Of a stretch of DNA of 64,000 bases, positions 1 through 7,852 are shown one piece after another. This DNA comes from Streptomyces longisporoflavus (GTDB taxonomy: Bacteria > Actinomycetota > Actinomycetes > Streptomycetales > Streptomycetaceae). The position numbers and the translations under genes are program-made. The notes beneath the pieces were generated by a model that worked only from the letters and a program-made list of their open reading frames with translations, was not told where the DNA came from and made no database searches. The stretch lies in NCBI RefSeq assembly GCF_014649775.1, contig NZ_BMTR01000012.1, positions 232,343 to 296,342 of the forward strand. The letters are read 5' to 3'. Numbering within the stretch: position 1 is the first letter of the stretch; every line of letters begins with the position of its first letter.

Positions 1-1
1 G

Positions 2-433
2 GTGTCGACGGGGCGGCGCTGGTACCTGGTCGCGTACGACATCGACCGCGACGACTGGCGCACGTTCCGGGTGGACCGGGTCTCGTCGCCCTTCGCGACC
101 GGCGCGCGTTTCGTGCCGCGGGAGTTGCCCACCGGGGATGCCGCGGAGTACATCCGCCGGTCGATGTGGCGGGAGCAGCCGTCGTACGAGATCGACGTGA
201 CGTTCTCGGCGTCCGCGGAGGCCGTCGCGGGGGCGTTCCCCTCGGCCCTGGGCACGCCGGAGCCGCTGACGGCCACGACGTGCCGGTTGCGGGCGACGGT
301 GACGGACGCGGTCGACTGGTTGGCGGTGCGCCTTGCCATGACCGGCTCCGATTTCATCGCCCACGGGCCCCCGGAACTGGTGGATTCCCTGCGCGAACTG
401 GGCGCGCGGCTGACGCGGGCGTCAGGGGCGTGA
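2..433 (+). CDS. WYL-domain regulator, C-terminal part (5' end outside window)
   Basis: The window opens inside this gene. The visible 143 residues begin with a WYL-domain core (RWYLVAYD near residue 6, followed by a run of acidic and aromatic residues and FRVDRV) and end with the usual alpha/beta C-terminal region of YafY-type regulators. Full-length family members are about 310-330 aa with an N-terminal winged helix, so roughly half is missing. The WYL domain normally senses a ligand such as a nucleotide or nucleic-acid end. The apparent GTG at position 2 is probably an internal valine. The target genes cannot be told from this window. Confidence 0.75.
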   Translation: MSTGRRWYLVAYDIDRDDWRTFRVDRVSSPFATGARFVPRELPTGDAAEYIRRSMWREQPSYEIDVTFSASAEAVAGAFPSALGTPEPLTATTCRLRATVTDAVDWLAVRLAMTGSDFIAHGPPELVDSLRELGARLTRASGA

Positions 434-606
434 GCAGGGCCGCGGGCCGCGGAGCGGGGGAACACTTTGCCACTCCGCCGTCGCGTGACTCCGCGGCCCG
501 GTGGGGGCCAATCGAGCGGGCGGCGGACAGGGGCAACCGGGCGGGGGCAGGTGGGTGGGAGAACCCTCCGCGCGGAGCGCACCGCCCCCCACCAGAAAGC
601 AAAAGT

Positions 607-643
607 GAGCCCCGGTGCCGGGGGGGGGATGGCACCGGGGCTC
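607..643. terminator. Perfect 13-bp hairpin between convergent genes
   Basis: The arms 607-619 (GAGCCCCGGTGCC) and 631-643 are perfectly complementary around an 11-nt G-rich loop. The hairpin lies 33 bp beyond the hrdD stop and downstream of the convergent WYL gene, so it probably terminates both. There is no strong T tract, as is common for Streptomyces terminators. Confidence 0.75.
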
Positions 644-675
644 GGCTGGTGGGCGGCTTCGCGGGCCGTCAAGGC

Positions 676-1683
676 CTAGGCCGCCGCGTCGAACCCCGTG
701 TCGCGGGCCAGCTTCTTCAGCTCAAGGAGCGCGTGCTTCTCGATCTGGCGGATCCGCTCGCGCGTGAGCCCATGCTGCTTGCCGACCTCCGTGAGGGTCC
801 GCTCGCGGCCGTCCTCGATGCCGTACCGCATCTTGATGATGGAGGCCGTGCGCTGGTCGAGGCGGCCGATCAGGTCGTCGAGCTCCTCGCTGCGCAGCAG
901 GGTCAGGACGGACTGCTCGGGCGAGACCGCGGAGGTGTCCTCGAGGAGGTCGCCGAACTGCGTGTCTCCGCTGTCGTCCACGCCCATGTTCAGGGAGACC
1001 GGGTCGCGTGCCCAGTCCAGGACGTCCGTGACGCGCGCGGGCGTCGTGTCGAGCTCGGCCGCGACCTCCTCGGGCTCGGGGTCGCGCCCGTGCTTGCGGT
1101 TGAACTCGCGCATGACCCGGCGGATCCGTCCGAGCTCCTCCACCAGGTGGACGGGGAGACGGATGGTGCGGGACTGGTCGGCTATGGAGCGCGTGATGGC
1201 CTGGCGGATCCACCACGTGGCGTACGTGGAGAACTTGAAGCCCTTGGCGTAGTCGAACTTCTCGACCGCGCGGACCAGGCCCGCGTTCCCCTCCTGGATG
1301 AGGTCGAGGAGCGGCAGACCGCTCCGCGGATAGCGACGCGCCACGGCGACGACGAGCCGCAGGTTGGACCGGATGAAGACATCCTTCGCCCGCTCGCTGT
1401 CGGCGACCAGCGCCTCCAGCTCCTCGCGGGTCGCGGAAGCGCCGGGGACGGAGTCCTCGACGTCGCCGTCGAGTATCTTCCGGGCATACACACCGGCCTC
1501 GATGATCTGGGACAGCTCGACTTCCTTGGCGGCGTCGAGCAGCGGCGTACGCGCGATCTCGTCGAGGTACATGCCGACCAGGTCGCGGTCGGCGATCTCC
1601 CCGCCTACGGCGCGAACACTGCGTGCCGCGTCGGTCTCGCCGGTGGAGGCGGACTTACGACGGGCGACGGCACGGGTTGCCAT
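676..1683 (-). CDS. hrdD: RNA polymerase principal-like sigma factor HrdD
   Basis: This 335-residue group 2 sigma-70 factor directs core RNA polymerase to promoters. It has region 1.2 (DLVGMYLDEIARTPLL, about residue 34), region 2 with the -10 recognition helix (GLPLLDLIQEGNAGLVRAVE, then YATWWIRQAI), region 3 and a region 4 helix-turn-helix ending LTEVGKQHGLTRERIRQIEK. It is far shorter than HrdB, which has a long N-terminal extension, and its start (MATRAVARRKSAS) and end (DTGFDAAA) match what I recall of HrdD. The start ATG has GGGAGC about 6 nt upstream. Transcription probably starts at the SigR-type promoter at 1781-1806, linking the gene to thiol-oxidative stress as known in S. coelicolor. 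HrdA or HrdC are less likely by length and ends. Confidence 0.85.
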   Translation of the reverse strand: MATRAVARRKSASTGETDAARSVRAVGGEIADRDLVGMYLDEIARTPLLDAAKEVELSQIIEAGVYARKILDGDVEDSVPGASATREELEALVADSERAKDVFIRSNLRLVVAVARRYPRSGLPLLDLIQEGNAGLVRAVEKFDYAKGFKFSTYATWWIRQAITRSIADQSRTIRLPVHLVEELGRIRRVMREFNRKHGRDPEPEEVAAELDTTPARVTDVLDWARDPVSLNMGVDDSGDTQFGDLLEDTSAVSPEQSVLTLLRSEELDDLIGRLDQRTASIIKMRYGIEDGRERTLTEVGKQHGLTRERIRQIEKHALLELKKLARDTGFDAAA

Positions 1684-1780
1684 GCGTGCTCCCTTGCGTG
1701 TGGAGGTCCTGGTCGGCCCTTTTCACGGGCCTCGGTGGTGGAAACCACACCCTTCCGGGTGCCCTGCTTCCAATGGAAAC

Positions 1781-1806
1781 AACGACTGGAATCCGGACAG
1801 AATTCC
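1781..1806 (-). promoter_or_regulatory. SigR-type promoter for hrdD (GGAAT-N18-GTT)
   Basis: On the minus strand GGAAT (1806-1802) is followed after exactly 18 bases by GTT (1783-1781), an exact match to the SigR consensus. It lies 98 bp before the hrdD start codon. hrdD is an established SigR target in S. coelicolor. Two small GC hairpins (around 1715-1731 and 1733-1751) fall in the predicted leader. Confidence 0.8.
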
Positions 1807-1866
1807 CAAGCCGTGCCTCTATTTTCCTGACGTTGCAGTACCCTGTGCCGCCACAAGGGAGGCCAG

Positions 1867-2397
1867 ATGTCGCCGGAACGTACAGAGGTGCAGGTCAGGC
1901 CGGGCACGGAGGCCGATCTCGAAGCCCTGACCGCTATCTACAACCACTACGTGCGTGAGACGGCGCTCACATTCGACACGGCCGTCTTCTCGCCGGAGGA
2001 GCGACGCCCTTGGCTGCTCTCCCATCCTGTAGACGGCCCGTATCGCCTATTGGTTGCCCGTGAACGGGATTCCGGGCTGATCCTCGGGTACGCCACCAGT
2101 TCTCCTTTCCGGGCCAAGCCCGCTTACGCGACCTCCGTGGAGGTCAGCGTCTACTGCTCGCCGGACGCCGCGGGGCGCGGCATCGGCACCCTGCTCTACA
2201 AGGCGCTCTTCGAGGCCCTGGAGGGCGAGGACCTGCATCGCGCCTACGCCGGTATCGCCCAGCCGAACGACGCCTCCGTCCGCCTCCACGAACGTTTCGG
2301 CTTCCGGCACGCCGGCACGTACCGGGAAGTGGGCCGCAAGTTCGGCCGCTACTGGGACGTCGCCTGGTACGAGCGTCCCCTGGGCCCCGGCGCCTGA
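1867..2397 (+). CDS. GNAT acetyltransferase, phosphinothricin acetyltransferase-like
   Basis: This 176-residue single-domain GNAT enzyme resembles the Pat/Bar/YncA branch. The N-terminal RPGTEADLEALTAIYNHYV matches the family signature, the acetyl-CoA pyrophosphate loop is SPDAAGRGIGTLLYKALFEAL (about residues 98-118) and the end has NDASVRLHERFGFRHAGTYRE and the WYERPL close typical of phosphinothricin or methionine-sulfoximine acetyltransferases. It would acetylate a small amine using acetyl-CoA in the cytoplasm. The natural substrate cannot be told from sequence. GGGAGG ends 5 nt before the ATG. It is divergent from hrdD. Confidence 0.85.
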   Translation: MSPERTEVQVRPGTEADLEALTAIYNHYVRETALTFDTAVFSPEERRPWLLSHPVDGPYRLLVARERDSGLILGYATSSPFRAKPAYATSVEVSVYCSPDAAGRGIGTLLYKALFEALEGEDLHRAYAGIAQPNDASVRLHERFGFRHAGTYREVGRKFGRYWDVAWYERPLGPGA

Positions 2398-2404
2398 CGC
2401 GGGT

Positions 2405-2444
2405 CCTAGGTCCTGACCAGGGCCGTCCTAAGCCCTGACCTAGG
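2405..2444. terminator. Nested inverted repeat after the acetyltransferase gene
   Basis: CCTAGGTC (2405-2412) pairs with GACCTAGG (2437-2444), and inside it CAGGGC (2418-2423) pairs with GCCCTG (2432-2437). It starts 8 bp after the stop codon, so it could be a terminator. It could also be an operator for the next gene, which starts at 2492. Confidence 0.45.
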
Positions 2445-2491
2445 GCGCACGGCCGTTACACCCCGCCCGCGCCCCGCTTACGGTCCAACGC

Positions 2492-3598
2492 ATGGACCCC
2501 CGAGCAGACTCCCCGGCCGGCACCTCGGCCGCCGCCCCAGCCGCCACCACCGCCCTCACCGGTGCGCCCACCGGCGCCCTCGACGAAGCCCTGGAGCGTC
2601 TGCACGCCTCGGGCCCCGAGCGGCTCGGACGGCTCAGCAACCACGCCCCGATGGCCGTCGAGGCGCTCGCCGCGCACGGCCTGTCCGGCGAGGTCCACCG
2701 CTGGCTCGAGCTGTACGCGCCGAGGTTGGAGGAGTACCCGAGCGCGATCGGATCAATCACCCGCGACAACTGGCGCGAGGCCCTCGGCGATCCGCGCCGC
2801 GCGGCGGACTGGATCGCGTACTTCGAAGAACAGACCGGAGACTCCGGCGGACGCCCGTGGCGCGACGTGCTCGCCGAATGGTGGCCCCGCCTGCTGCCCG
2901 GCATCTACGGCGGCGCCACGCACCCGGCGATCCGGGTCGGCCACGCGGTGCGCGCCCTCCTGAGCGGCGAGGAGACGCGGCCACGCCGTACCGAACTGGC
3001 CCCCGGCCTCGGCTACTGGGCCGCCCGCCACCACCCCGTCACCGGCGTCGAACTCCTGCCGGCGAGCACCGGTACCGCCGCTGCCGCCCTGGACTCCGTG
3101 GAGCCGATCCCCGGCAGGGACAACGGCAACTACCCCGACAGGCTCGGCCGGATCGCGGGCCTCCCCGCGTGGGGCGCCTCGGTGACCGACCCGGACGAGG
3201 CGCACCGCAGGCTCACCGAGCTGGTGTGTGCGGCCACGCACCGGTATGCCACGCACGGCCACGGCGAGGCGACGATGCTGGTGCACGCGGCGACCGCGCC
3301 CAACGCCGTGCTGCGCACCCTGCCCGCGCTGCCCCGCGCACTCTGGGCGCCCGGCCTGCACGCGGCCTGGACGGCATCGGCGGCCGTGACCTCGATGTAC
3401 GCCCCGGACGCCCCGGTCACGTACACCGCGCCCGGCACCTTCTCCCCGGAGGAAGTCTTCGAGCGGGCCCTCGCGCACGGGGACGAGCACGTCATCAAGT
3501 TCACCGACACCGCACTGGACGTCGCCGCATCGACGGGCGACGAACGGGCCCTGACGGCCGCCCTGCGCGCGATCGAGCTCAGCGAGCCGCTGACGTAG
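2492..3598 (+). CDS. Questin oxidase-like protein (DUF4243 family)
   Basis: A 368-residue protein of the questin oxidase/AflY-like family. Recognisable features are the early NHAPMAVEALAAHG (about residues 50-63), WRDVLAEWWPRLLPGIYGG, THPAIRVGHAVRAL and the C-terminal KFTDTALDVAASTGDERALTAAL. Fungal members catalyse Baeyer-Villiger-type ring opening of anthraquinones. Bacterial members are common in Streptomyces and have no settled substrate. The first 25 residues are Ala/Thr-rich, and the ribosome binding site is weak, so the start could be further in. It is convergent with the dioxygenase gene at 3678. Confidence 0.7.
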   Translation: MDPRADSPAGTSAAAPAATTALTGAPTGALDEALERLHASGPERLGRLSNHAPMAVEALAAHGLSGEVHRWLELYAPRLEEYPSAIGSITRDNWREALGDPRRAADWIAYFEEQTGDSGGRPWRDVLAEWWPRLLPGIYGGATHPAIRVGHAVRALLSGEETRPRRTELAPGLGYWAARHHPVTGVELLPASTGTAAAALDSVEPIPGRDNGNYPDRLGRIAGLPAWGASVTDPDEAHRRLTELVCAATHRYATHGHGEATMLVHAATAPNAVLRTLPALPRALWAPGLHAAWTASAAVTSMYAPDAPVTYTAPGTFSPEEVFERALAHGDEHVIKFTDTALDVAASTGDERALTAALRAIELSEPLT

Positions 3599-3677
3599 GG
3601 CCGCAAAAAGCGCCGGAGAGAGCCGGGAAGAGACGGAAAGAACCCTCACCAGGAGGGAACGCACCGGGAGGGAACCC

Positions 3678-4460
3678 TCAGCCGAACTGCACCGACCTCT
3701 TCGCGAGCCCCATCCAGAACCCGTCGATCACACTCCGCTGCCCGCCGAGATCGCCCGCCGCATCGGCGGCGCCCAGCGTCACGAACAAGGGCGCGAAGTG
3801 CTCCGTGCGCGGATGCGCGAGCTCGCCCGCCGGCGATTTGTGCCGGAAGTCGAGGAGCCCGTCCACGTCGCCCGCGTCGAGCGCCTCGCGCCCCCACGCG
3901 TCGAACTCCGCGGACCACGACGGCGTACCGCCCTGTCGCAGCGCCGCCAGGTTGTGCGTGAAGAAGCCGCTCCCGACGATCAGCACGCCCTCGTCCCGCA
4001 GCGGCGCCAGCTTGCGGCCGATGTCGAGGAGGCGCCGCGGGTCGAGGGTCGGCAGGGAGATCTGGAGTACGGGGATGTCCGCGTCCGGGTACATCTCGAC
4101 GAGGGGGACGTACGCTCCGTGGTCGAGCCCGCGATCCGGGATGTCCTGCACCGGTGTACCGGCTCCGCGCAGCAGTTTTCGCACGGAGTCCGCCAGTTGA
4201 GGGGCGCCCGGGGCGGCGTACGTCACCTGGTAGTAGTGCTCGGGGAAGCCCCAGAAGTCGTACACCAGCGGCGCTGTCCCGGTCGCGCCGAGGGCGAGCG
4301 GGGCCTCCTCCCAGTGGGCGGAGATCATGAGGATGGCCTTGGGGCGCGGCAGCTCCGCCGACCAGGCACGGAGCTGGTCGGGCCAGAGCGCGTCGTCGGC
4401 CAGCGGCGGTGCGCCGTGGCTGAGGTACAGGGCGGGCATGCGCTCCCGGGTGGCGGTCAT
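3678..4460 (-). CDS. LigB-type extradiol dioxygenase, 4,5-DOPA dioxygenase family
   Basis: A 260-residue class III extradiol dioxygenase of the YgiD/DODA group. The metal and acid-base histidines are visible in YLSHGAPP, ISAHWE, LDHGAYVPL and RTEHFAPLF, in the family order. It would open a catechol-type ring using Zn(II) or Fe(II). The chosen ATG is preceded by GGAGGT 7 nt upstream, and an in-frame extension to 4535 lacks a binding site. It is divergent from a MarR regulator whose candidate operators lie between them, a common arrangement in Streptomyces that suggests MarR control in response to a phenolic compound. Confidence 0.85.
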   Translation of the reverse strand: MTATRERMPALYLSHGAPPLADDALWPDQLRAWSAELPRPKAILMISAHWEEAPLALGATGTAPLVYDFWGFPEHYYQVTYAAPGAPQLADSVRKLLRGAGTPVQDIPDRGLDHGAYVPLVEMYPDADIPVLQISLPTLDPRRLLDIGRKLAPLRDEGVLIVGSGFFTHNLAALRQGGTPSWSAEFDAWGREALDAGDVDGLLDFRHKSPAGELAHPRTEHFAPLFVTLGAADAAGDLGGQRSVIDGFWMGLAKRSVQFG

Positions 4461-4523
4461 GGCGGCACCTCCAAAAGGGTGGCGGGCGTACGAAGGATGG
4501 CGGGCGCACGAGAGGCGATTTAC

Positions 4524-4582
4524 TTTAACTCTCAAGCTTCTGCTCGACGACGACCCTACTCCTGCATTGTTTAACTTTCAAG
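4524..4582. promoter_or_regulatory. Pair of 13-bp direct repeats, candidate MarR operators
   Basis: TTTAACTCTCAAG (4524-4536) and TTTAACTTTCAAG (4570-4582) differ at one base and are AT-rich islands in GC-rich DNA. They lie in the divergent dioxygenase/marR region, and the second runs into the marR ribosome binding site (AAGGAAGG, 4580-4587). This position fits repression of both genes by the MarR protein. Confidence 0.6.
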
Positions 4583-4597
4583 GAAGGGCTGCGTACA

Positions 4598-5122
4598 GTG
4601 GAGTACATGGATACGGCACCCACTTCTCCCCGGGACGGGGAACCGCGCTGGCTCGACGACGCGGAACAGCGCACCTGGCTCGCGTATTTGCAGGCCACCA
4701 CGCTGCTGGAGGACCACCTCGACCGCCAGTTGCAGCGCGACGCCGGCATGCCGCACATCTACTACGGACTCCTTGTCCAGCTGTCCGTCGCCCCCCGGCG
4801 GCGCCTGCGCATGACGGAGCTTGCCAAGAACACCAAGATCACCCGGTCCCGCCTCTCGCACGCCATCGCCCGCCTGGAGAAGAACGGCTGGGTGCGCCGC
4901 GAGGACTGCCCCTCCGACAAGCGCGGCCAGTTCGCGATCCTCACCGACGACGGGTACGAGGTGCTCCGCAGGACCGCGCCCGGCCATGTCGCCGCCGTAC
5001 GCCAGGCCCTCTTCGACCGGCTCACCCCGGAACAGCAGAAGTCCCTCGGCGAGATCATGGTGATCGTCGCCGAGGGACTTCAGCCGAAGGGGGCGGGGGC
5101 GGACCTGCCCTGGCTCCGCTAG
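4598..5122 (+). CDS. MarR family transcriptional regulator
   Basis: A 174-residue MarR protein with an N-terminal dimerisation helix, a winged helix-turn-helix (RLRMTELAKNTKITRSRLSHAIARLEKNGWV, about residues 67-97) and the wing DKRGQFAILTDDG. The usual DxR wing motif is kept as SDKRGQ. The GTG at 4598 is favoured because AAGGAAGG sits about 10 nt upstream. An ATG at 4607 is possible but too far from it. It probably represses itself and the divergent dioxygenase. The gene ends 22 bp before the convergent exporter gene. Confidence 0.85.
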   Translation: MEYMDTAPTSPRDGEPRWLDDAEQRTWLAYLQATTLLEDHLDRQLQRDAGMPHIYYGLLVQLSVAPRRRLRMTELAKNTKITRSRLSHAIARLEKNGWVRREDCPSDKRGQFAILTDDGYEVLRRTAPGHVAAVRQALFDRLTPEQQKSLGEIMVIVAEGLQPKGAGADLPWLR

Positions 5123-5144
5123 GCCTCCCCGCGCGGAACCGGGG

Positions 5145-6659
5145 TCAGTGCGCGACCACCGGGATCCGCACCTCGTCCTCGACGCCCTCGCTGTCGCCGG
5201 AGCCCGAGGCGGCCGGAGAGCCGCTCTGGGCGCCGGTGTTGATGAGGGCGAAGGCGATCGCGGCGGCGGCGGCCAGGATGCCGACGGCCCACCAGATCGC
5301 GCTGGTGTAGCCCTCGACCATGGCCTGCGCCTGGACCAGCTTCTGGGCCGCGGGAGTCGTCGCGCCCGCCGCGTGGTCCGCGATGTACGCGGTGGTGGCG
5401 GAGGCGGCGATGGTGTTCAGGAGGGCGGTGCCGATGGCGCCGCCGACCTGCTGCGAGGTGTTGACCATCGCGGAGGCGACACCGGAGTCACGCGGCTCGA
5501 CACCGTGCGTGGCCAGGGACATGGCGGGCATGAACGCCGTACCCATGCCGAGGCCGAGCAGCAGCTGCGCGGGCAGGATCAGACCGGCGTACGAGGTGCC
5601 GATCTCCAGCTGCGTCAGGAGCAGCATGCCGAGGGCCGCGACGACGAAGCCGGGGCCCATGAGCAGCCGCGGCGCGACGCGGGTCATCAGGCGGGCGCCG
5701 ATCTGCGTGGAGCCCGTGATCATGCCGACGATCATCGGCAGGAACGCGAAGCCGGTCTTCACCGGCGAGAAGCCCTTGACGATCTGCAGGTAGTACGTGA
5801 GGAAGAGGAACAGGCCGAACATCGCGATGATCGCGAGGCCGAGCGAGAGGTAGACGCCGCCGCGGTTGCGCTCGGTCAGGACGCGCAGCGGAAGCAGCGG
5901 CGACTTGACCTTCGCCTCGACCAGGACGAACGCGGCGAGCAGGACGGCCGAGCCGACGAACATGCCGATGGTCAGGGAGTCCGACCAGCCGGCCGACTCG
6001 GCGCGCGTGAAGCCGTACACGAGGGCGACCAGACCGAGGGTGGACAGGATCACGCCGGGGATGTCGAGCGGCGAGCGGTTGCGGGCGCCGGCCGGCTCAC
6101 GGATGACGAAGTAGGCGCCGAGTGCGGCGATGACGGCGAACGGGATGTTCACGAAGAACGTCCAGCGCCAGTTCAGGTACTCGGTGAGGAAGCCGCCGAG
6201 GATGAGACCCACGGCGCCACCGCCGCCGGCGATCGCACCGTAGATGCCGAACGCCTTGGCGCGCTCCTTGGCATCGGTGAACATCACGGCGAGCAGCGAG
6301 AGGGCGGCGGGCGCGAGCAGCGCGCCGAACACACCCTGCAGGGCGCGGGCGCCCAGCATCATGGCCTCGCCGGTGGCCGCGCCGCCGAGCGCGGAGGCCG
6401 CGGCGAAGCCGATCAGGCCGGTCACGAAGGTGCGCTTGCGGCCCCAGAGGTCGGCTATGCGGCCGCCGAAGAGCAGCAGACCGCCGAAGGCCAGGGCGTA
6501 GGCCGTGATGACCCACTGGCGGTTGCCGTCCGAGATGCCCAGGTCCTGCTGGGCGGAGGGCAGCGCGATGTTCACGATGGTCGCGTCGAGGACGACCATC
6601 AGCTGCGCGAGCGCGATGAAAATCAGCGCTTTCCAGCGCCTGGGATCTGTTTCTGACAT
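5145..6659 (-). CDS. DHA2-type (14-TM) MFS drug exporter
   Basis: A 504-residue transporter of the EmrB/QacA subfamily. It has the first-helix LMVVLDATIVNIALP motif, motif A GGRIADLWGRKRTF, a glycine-rich helix 5 (GGGGAVGLILGGFLTE) and about 14 hydrophobic segments, ending in a short acidic cytoplasmic tail. It should export hydrophobic drugs or metabolites by proton antiport. The ATG at 6659 has AGGTGG 9 nt upstream. A GTG four codons earlier has none. A TetR gene lies just upstream on the same strand, so the two are probably co-transcribed or co-regulated. A tandem 9-bp repeat lies between them. Confidence 0.9.
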   Translation of the reverse strand: MSETDPRRWKALIFIALAQLMVVLDATIVNIALPSAQQDLGISDGNRQWVITAYALAFGGLLLFGGRIADLWGRKRTFVTGLIGFAAASALGGAATGEAMMLGARALQGVFGALLAPAALSLLAVMFTDAKERAKAFGIYGAIAGGGGAVGLILGGFLTEYLNWRWTFFVNIPFAVIAALGAYFVIREPAGARNRSPLDIPGVILSTLGLVALVYGFTRAESAGWSDSLTIGMFVGSAVLLAAFVLVEAKVKSPLLPLRVLTERNRGGVYLSLGLAIIAMFGLFLFLTYYLQIVKGFSPVKTGFAFLPMIVGMITGSTQIGARLMTRVAPRLLMGPGFVVAALGMLLLTQLEIGTSYAGLILPAQLLLGLGMGTAFMPAMSLATHGVEPRDSGVASAMVNTSQQVGGAIGTALLNTIAASATTAYIADHAAGATTPAAQKLVQAQAMVEGYTSAIWWAVGILAAAAAIAFALINTGAQSGSPAASGSGDSEGVEDEVRIPVVAH

Positions 6660-6729
6660 GGGAGTAGCCACCTAGCGAGTACGAGTGGTGAAAAACGACG
6701 AAAAAGTGACGCGAACTGAGAACAACTGA

Positions 6730-6774
6730 AACGACTAGAACGACTAGAACGACTAGAACGACTAGAACGACTAA
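6730..6774. repeat. Five tandem copies of a 9-bp repeat
   Basis: AACGACTAG is repeated at 6730, 6739, 6748 and 6757, with a fifth copy differing at its last base (6766-6774). A degraded copy precedes it at 6721. It lies 70-115 bp upstream of the exporter start codon, in its leader or promoter region. Copy number could vary by slippage. Confidence 0.9.
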
Positions 6775-6814
6775 GTCGAGCGTGGTCAGGCGTAGAGGTC
6801 GAGCGTGGTCAGGC
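6775..6814. repeat. 17-bp direct repeat between tetR stop and exporter
   Basis: GTCGAGCGTGGTCAGGC occurs at 6775-6791 and again at 6798-6814, giving a 23-bp period. It directly abuts the 9-bp array and ends 6 bp beyond the tetR stop codon. The function is unknown. Confidence 0.85.
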
Positions 6815-6819
6815 AGGAC

Positions 6820-7476
6820 TCAGGACTGGCGGAGGTCCTCCAAGGTCGCCGCCTCACCGGGCAGCTCGGAGCGGGCCGGTGCCATCAGGCCGTCGAGGAA
6901 CAGCTGAAGATGGCGGTGGACGAAACGGTCCATGTTCGGGCACGCCGTGCCGGGCAGCGGCCTCGTGAGCTGCGAGAGGGCGACCATCAGGTCCCCGACG
7001 GCGATGTCGGTGCGCAGCTGTCCGGCCGCCCGCGCCCTTTGCATGAGCCCTTCGATCACGGTTTCGAGCCGCTCCCGGGCATCGACCAGATCCGGGTGAT
7101 CGGGGTCGAAGGCCGCCTGGAGGACCGGGCACAGGGCGCCGATCCGCTCGTCGGCGGAGGCGTGCACGAACCGGCGCAGGGCGTCGAACGAAGCGCTCGC
7201 GTCGGCGTCGGCCGCCGCGATCGCCTCCTCGGCGTGCGCCGATACGCGGTCGGTGACGAGCAGGACGACCTGGTGCACCAGTTCGGAACGGTCGGCGAAG
7301 TGCCGGTAGACCGTGGCATTGCCGACGCCGGCCCGGCGGGCGACCTCGTCGAGCGGCACGTCGGGGCCGAACTCGACGAACATCTCGCGTGCGGCGGCGA
7401 CGATCCGCTCCCGGTTGCGCAGGGCGTCGGCCCGCGGGCGGGGCGTGCGGCGCTGCTCAGCGGTTGCGGTTCCCAC
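6820..7476 (-). CDS. TetR family regulator of the adjacent exporter
   Basis: A 218-residue TetR protein. The N-terminal helix-turn-helix reads RIVAAAREMFVEFG, then VPLDEVARRAGVGNATVYRHFADRSEL, a textbook TetR DNA-binding domain. The rest is the helical ligand and dimer domain ending in GEAATLEDLRQS. The GTG at 7476 is preceded by GAGGAG 7 nt upstream, whereas longer in-frame extensions lack a binding site. It sits upstream of a DHA2 exporter in the same direction, so it probably represses the pair until a drug binds. Candidate operators are at 7551-7605. Confidence 0.9.
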   Translation of the reverse strand: MGTATAEQRRTPRPRADALRNRERIVAAAREMFVEFGPDVPLDEVARRAGVGNATVYRHFADRSELVHQVVLLVTDRVSAHAEEAIAAADADASASFDALRRFVHASADERIGALCPVLQAAFDPDHPDLVDARERLETVIEGLMQRARAAGQLRTDIAVGDLMVALSQLTRPLPGTACPNMDRFVHRHLQLFLDGLMAPARSELPGEAATLEDLRQS

Positions 7477-7550
7477 GGCGGCTCTCCTCAGGCTCGTGGT
7501 CGGGCACCGGACAGACGGTCGGTCGGTCCGGAAGCCTCGATGTGCGATGC

Positions 7551-7605
7551 GGGGAATCACTCCCCGTTTCGCTCTGACACAGCTCTAAACGGGGAAGGAC
7601 TCCCC
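7551..7605. promoter_or_regulatory. Three overlapping palindromes, candidate TetR operators
   Basis: GGGGA-N5-TCCCC occurs at 7551-7565 and 7591-7605. Between them, TCCCCGTTT (7561-7569) pairs with AAACGGGGA (7587-7595). The nested set lies 75-130 bp upstream of the tetR start and is the clearest operator-like structure in the gap before the divergent protease gene. The rest of 7477-7852 shows no gene. Confidence 0.55.
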
Positions 7606-7852
7606 GGATATTTCCCGCTCCCCGACTTTCTTCGAGTGACCCGCGTCACATTGCCTGGGTTCCGCCCGGGATCGGCTGGCGTGCCGCCCGGGTTCCGCCG
7701 GGGTGCCGCCCGCGCAAGCCGCCCGCGTACCGCTCCGGACGCGAAGAACACACGATCAGTCGCACCCAGCGAGCGCCCGCGCACACACCGGAAGAGGGTG
7801 ATCAAAAGGGTGCAGCCAGGACCGGCGGCTGCCGCTAGGGGAAGGGCCACGG

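Noticed and set aside
6730..6774. Iteron-type replication origin
   Set aside because: Nine-base units without a Rep gene or DnaA boxes, in an ordinary regulator-exporter gap.
6820..7476. Regulator at 6820 as the repressor of the CTGACG sites
   Set aside because: It is next to its own exporter, with a different palindrome (GGGGA-N5-TCCCC) at its promoter and no CTGACG site.
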